From contig JACAXG010000012.1 in assembly GCA_018881555.1 (NCBI GenBank), forward strand, positions 10,177,480 through 10,241,479: a DNA stretch of 64,000 nt, read 5' to 3'. The position numbers and the translations under genes are program-made. Shown here piece by piece: positions 63,026-64,000 of the stretch (position 1 is the first letter of the stretch; every line of letters starts with the position of its first letter). The notes beneath the pieces were generated by a model. It was not told where the DNA came from. It did no database searches and worked only from the letters and a program-made list of their open reading frames with translations. Origin of the DNA: Amblyornis subalaris. Taxonomy: Eukaryota; Chordata; Aves; Passeriformes; Ptilonorhynchidae.

Positions 63026-64000
63026 GTAATAAATGCTGTTTGTTTATTGGAGAAATAAGTTATTTTATTGAGTTGTTGAAGTGTTGGAGAAAATAGAAGA
63101 ACAGCATGTTCTGTTGAATCAAATACTGATTTTTGAAGAGGCCTCTACATATGCATGTGTAAATGCATACGTATTTCTAAGAAAGTTGCAGTGAAAGAAG
63201 CAGAAGAAATACTTTCTGCTTTATGTATGTGAGCTGTGGTAATATATTAAAATATTTCAATTTTCATATAGAATATTATAGATGTACTGTCAAAATTCTA
63301 TTTTGTAATTTAAAGAAAAAAAGAAGAGCACAAACAAACCCCATAAAATTGCCCACTGTGTAATTCTGCCTTGAAATATGGCGCAAACAGGTAGGTTTTT
63401 TAGGTTTTCTGCTTGATGTGTGTATAACAAATATGTTTCAGTAAAAATCCTTTCTTTTAGAAGGATGCGATTGCTAATAAAACATTTTCAGGAATGTGCA
63501 TGTAGTGTCACTTAATATTAAATTATAAACATGTAATGGATTTTCAAGAATACATTGTGATTCCAGTTGTGCCTGTTTCAAAGCTGACCACAAAGAGAGC
63601 CCCTTCCAGCTAGAGCCATAATTTTACATGCTTCCAGGCAACTCGCATAATGTACAGCAGATAAATCCGTTCATAATGGATTCTTTCTGGTTAACGTGCC
63701 TTCAAGAAGTGTCCTGAAAGAGATCACTTAAATTAATTCATTGACCATGAAATCAAAGACAATAATGGTTATAAAATGAATTTATTAGAGAGAAGTAAGC
63801 ATTAGAATTATAGGAAGGAAAAGCATAATTGAAAAAAAGTGTTGGTGCTGTGACAGACAACTTAGTTGCAGAGGAATGAGATGCTTGGTGTAGTCTGTGT
63901 AAAAGATGGCCTGAAACATTTATTTCTGATACTGAAACTCTTAAGGCCTCCTGGCTACTAAGAGAATGTTAAAAGGAAGAAGTAATCTAAAGTATGAGAA
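63026..64000 (+). other. RFTN2: RFTN2 intron 4 (incomplete)
   Basis: Intron sequence to the window end; no further exon recognised. Confidence 0.75.

Noticed and set aside
62707..63096. 129-codon plus-strand frame at the RFTN2 end
   Set aside because: It is RFTN2 exon 4 with a little intron on each side, not a separate gene.

Overview
The window looks like avian nuclear DNA. The reasons are compact introns, CR1-type LINE remnants and the block PLCL1 - BOLL - RFTN2, which mammals keep on 2q33 in the same order and relative orientations. The species cannot be read from the sequence. Scattered single N bases indicate a draft or consensus assembly.

Layout. Bases 1-12588 are the proximal part of PLCL1 intron 1 (minus strand). 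PLCL1 coding exon 1 is at 12589-12861, inside a CpG island of about 1.6 kb (12.3-13.9 kb). An intergenic stretch of about 9 kb follows, with one unassigned minus-strand exon-like segment (14921-15060). BOLL runs on the plus strand from a second CpG island (about 23.15-24.0 kb). Ten coding exons (23757 to 39117) could be joined with correct phase throughout, and the C-terminal end is ambiguous between three alternatives (39138, 42568 or 44457). Bases 39.1-53.4 kb hold no other gene that I can see. In mammals the intronless MARS2 lies here, and no comparable open frame is present. RFTN2 starts at 53457 on the plus strand. Its first four coding exons (249 codons plus one base) are in the window and the rest lies beyond the right edge.

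Function. BOLL is a germ-cell RRM/DAZ-repeat RNA-binding protein. PLCL1 is a catalytically inactive phospholipase C-like scaffold of inositol phosphate and GABA-A receptor signalling. RFTN2 is a lipid-raft protein with an acylated N-terminus. They share no pathway; the association is ancestral synteny. Two CTCF-like motifs (13.83 kb, minus; 39.98 kb, plus) flank BOLL in divergent orientation and may mark its regulatory limits.

The most notable observations are a 13-residue tandem duplication in BOLL between the RRM and the DAZ repeat, the missing MARS2, the ambiguous BOLL 3' end, the CTCF-like motifs and the orphan exon-like segment. I found no evidence of a wholly new biological system. Most of the window is ordinary intron and intergenic sequence.
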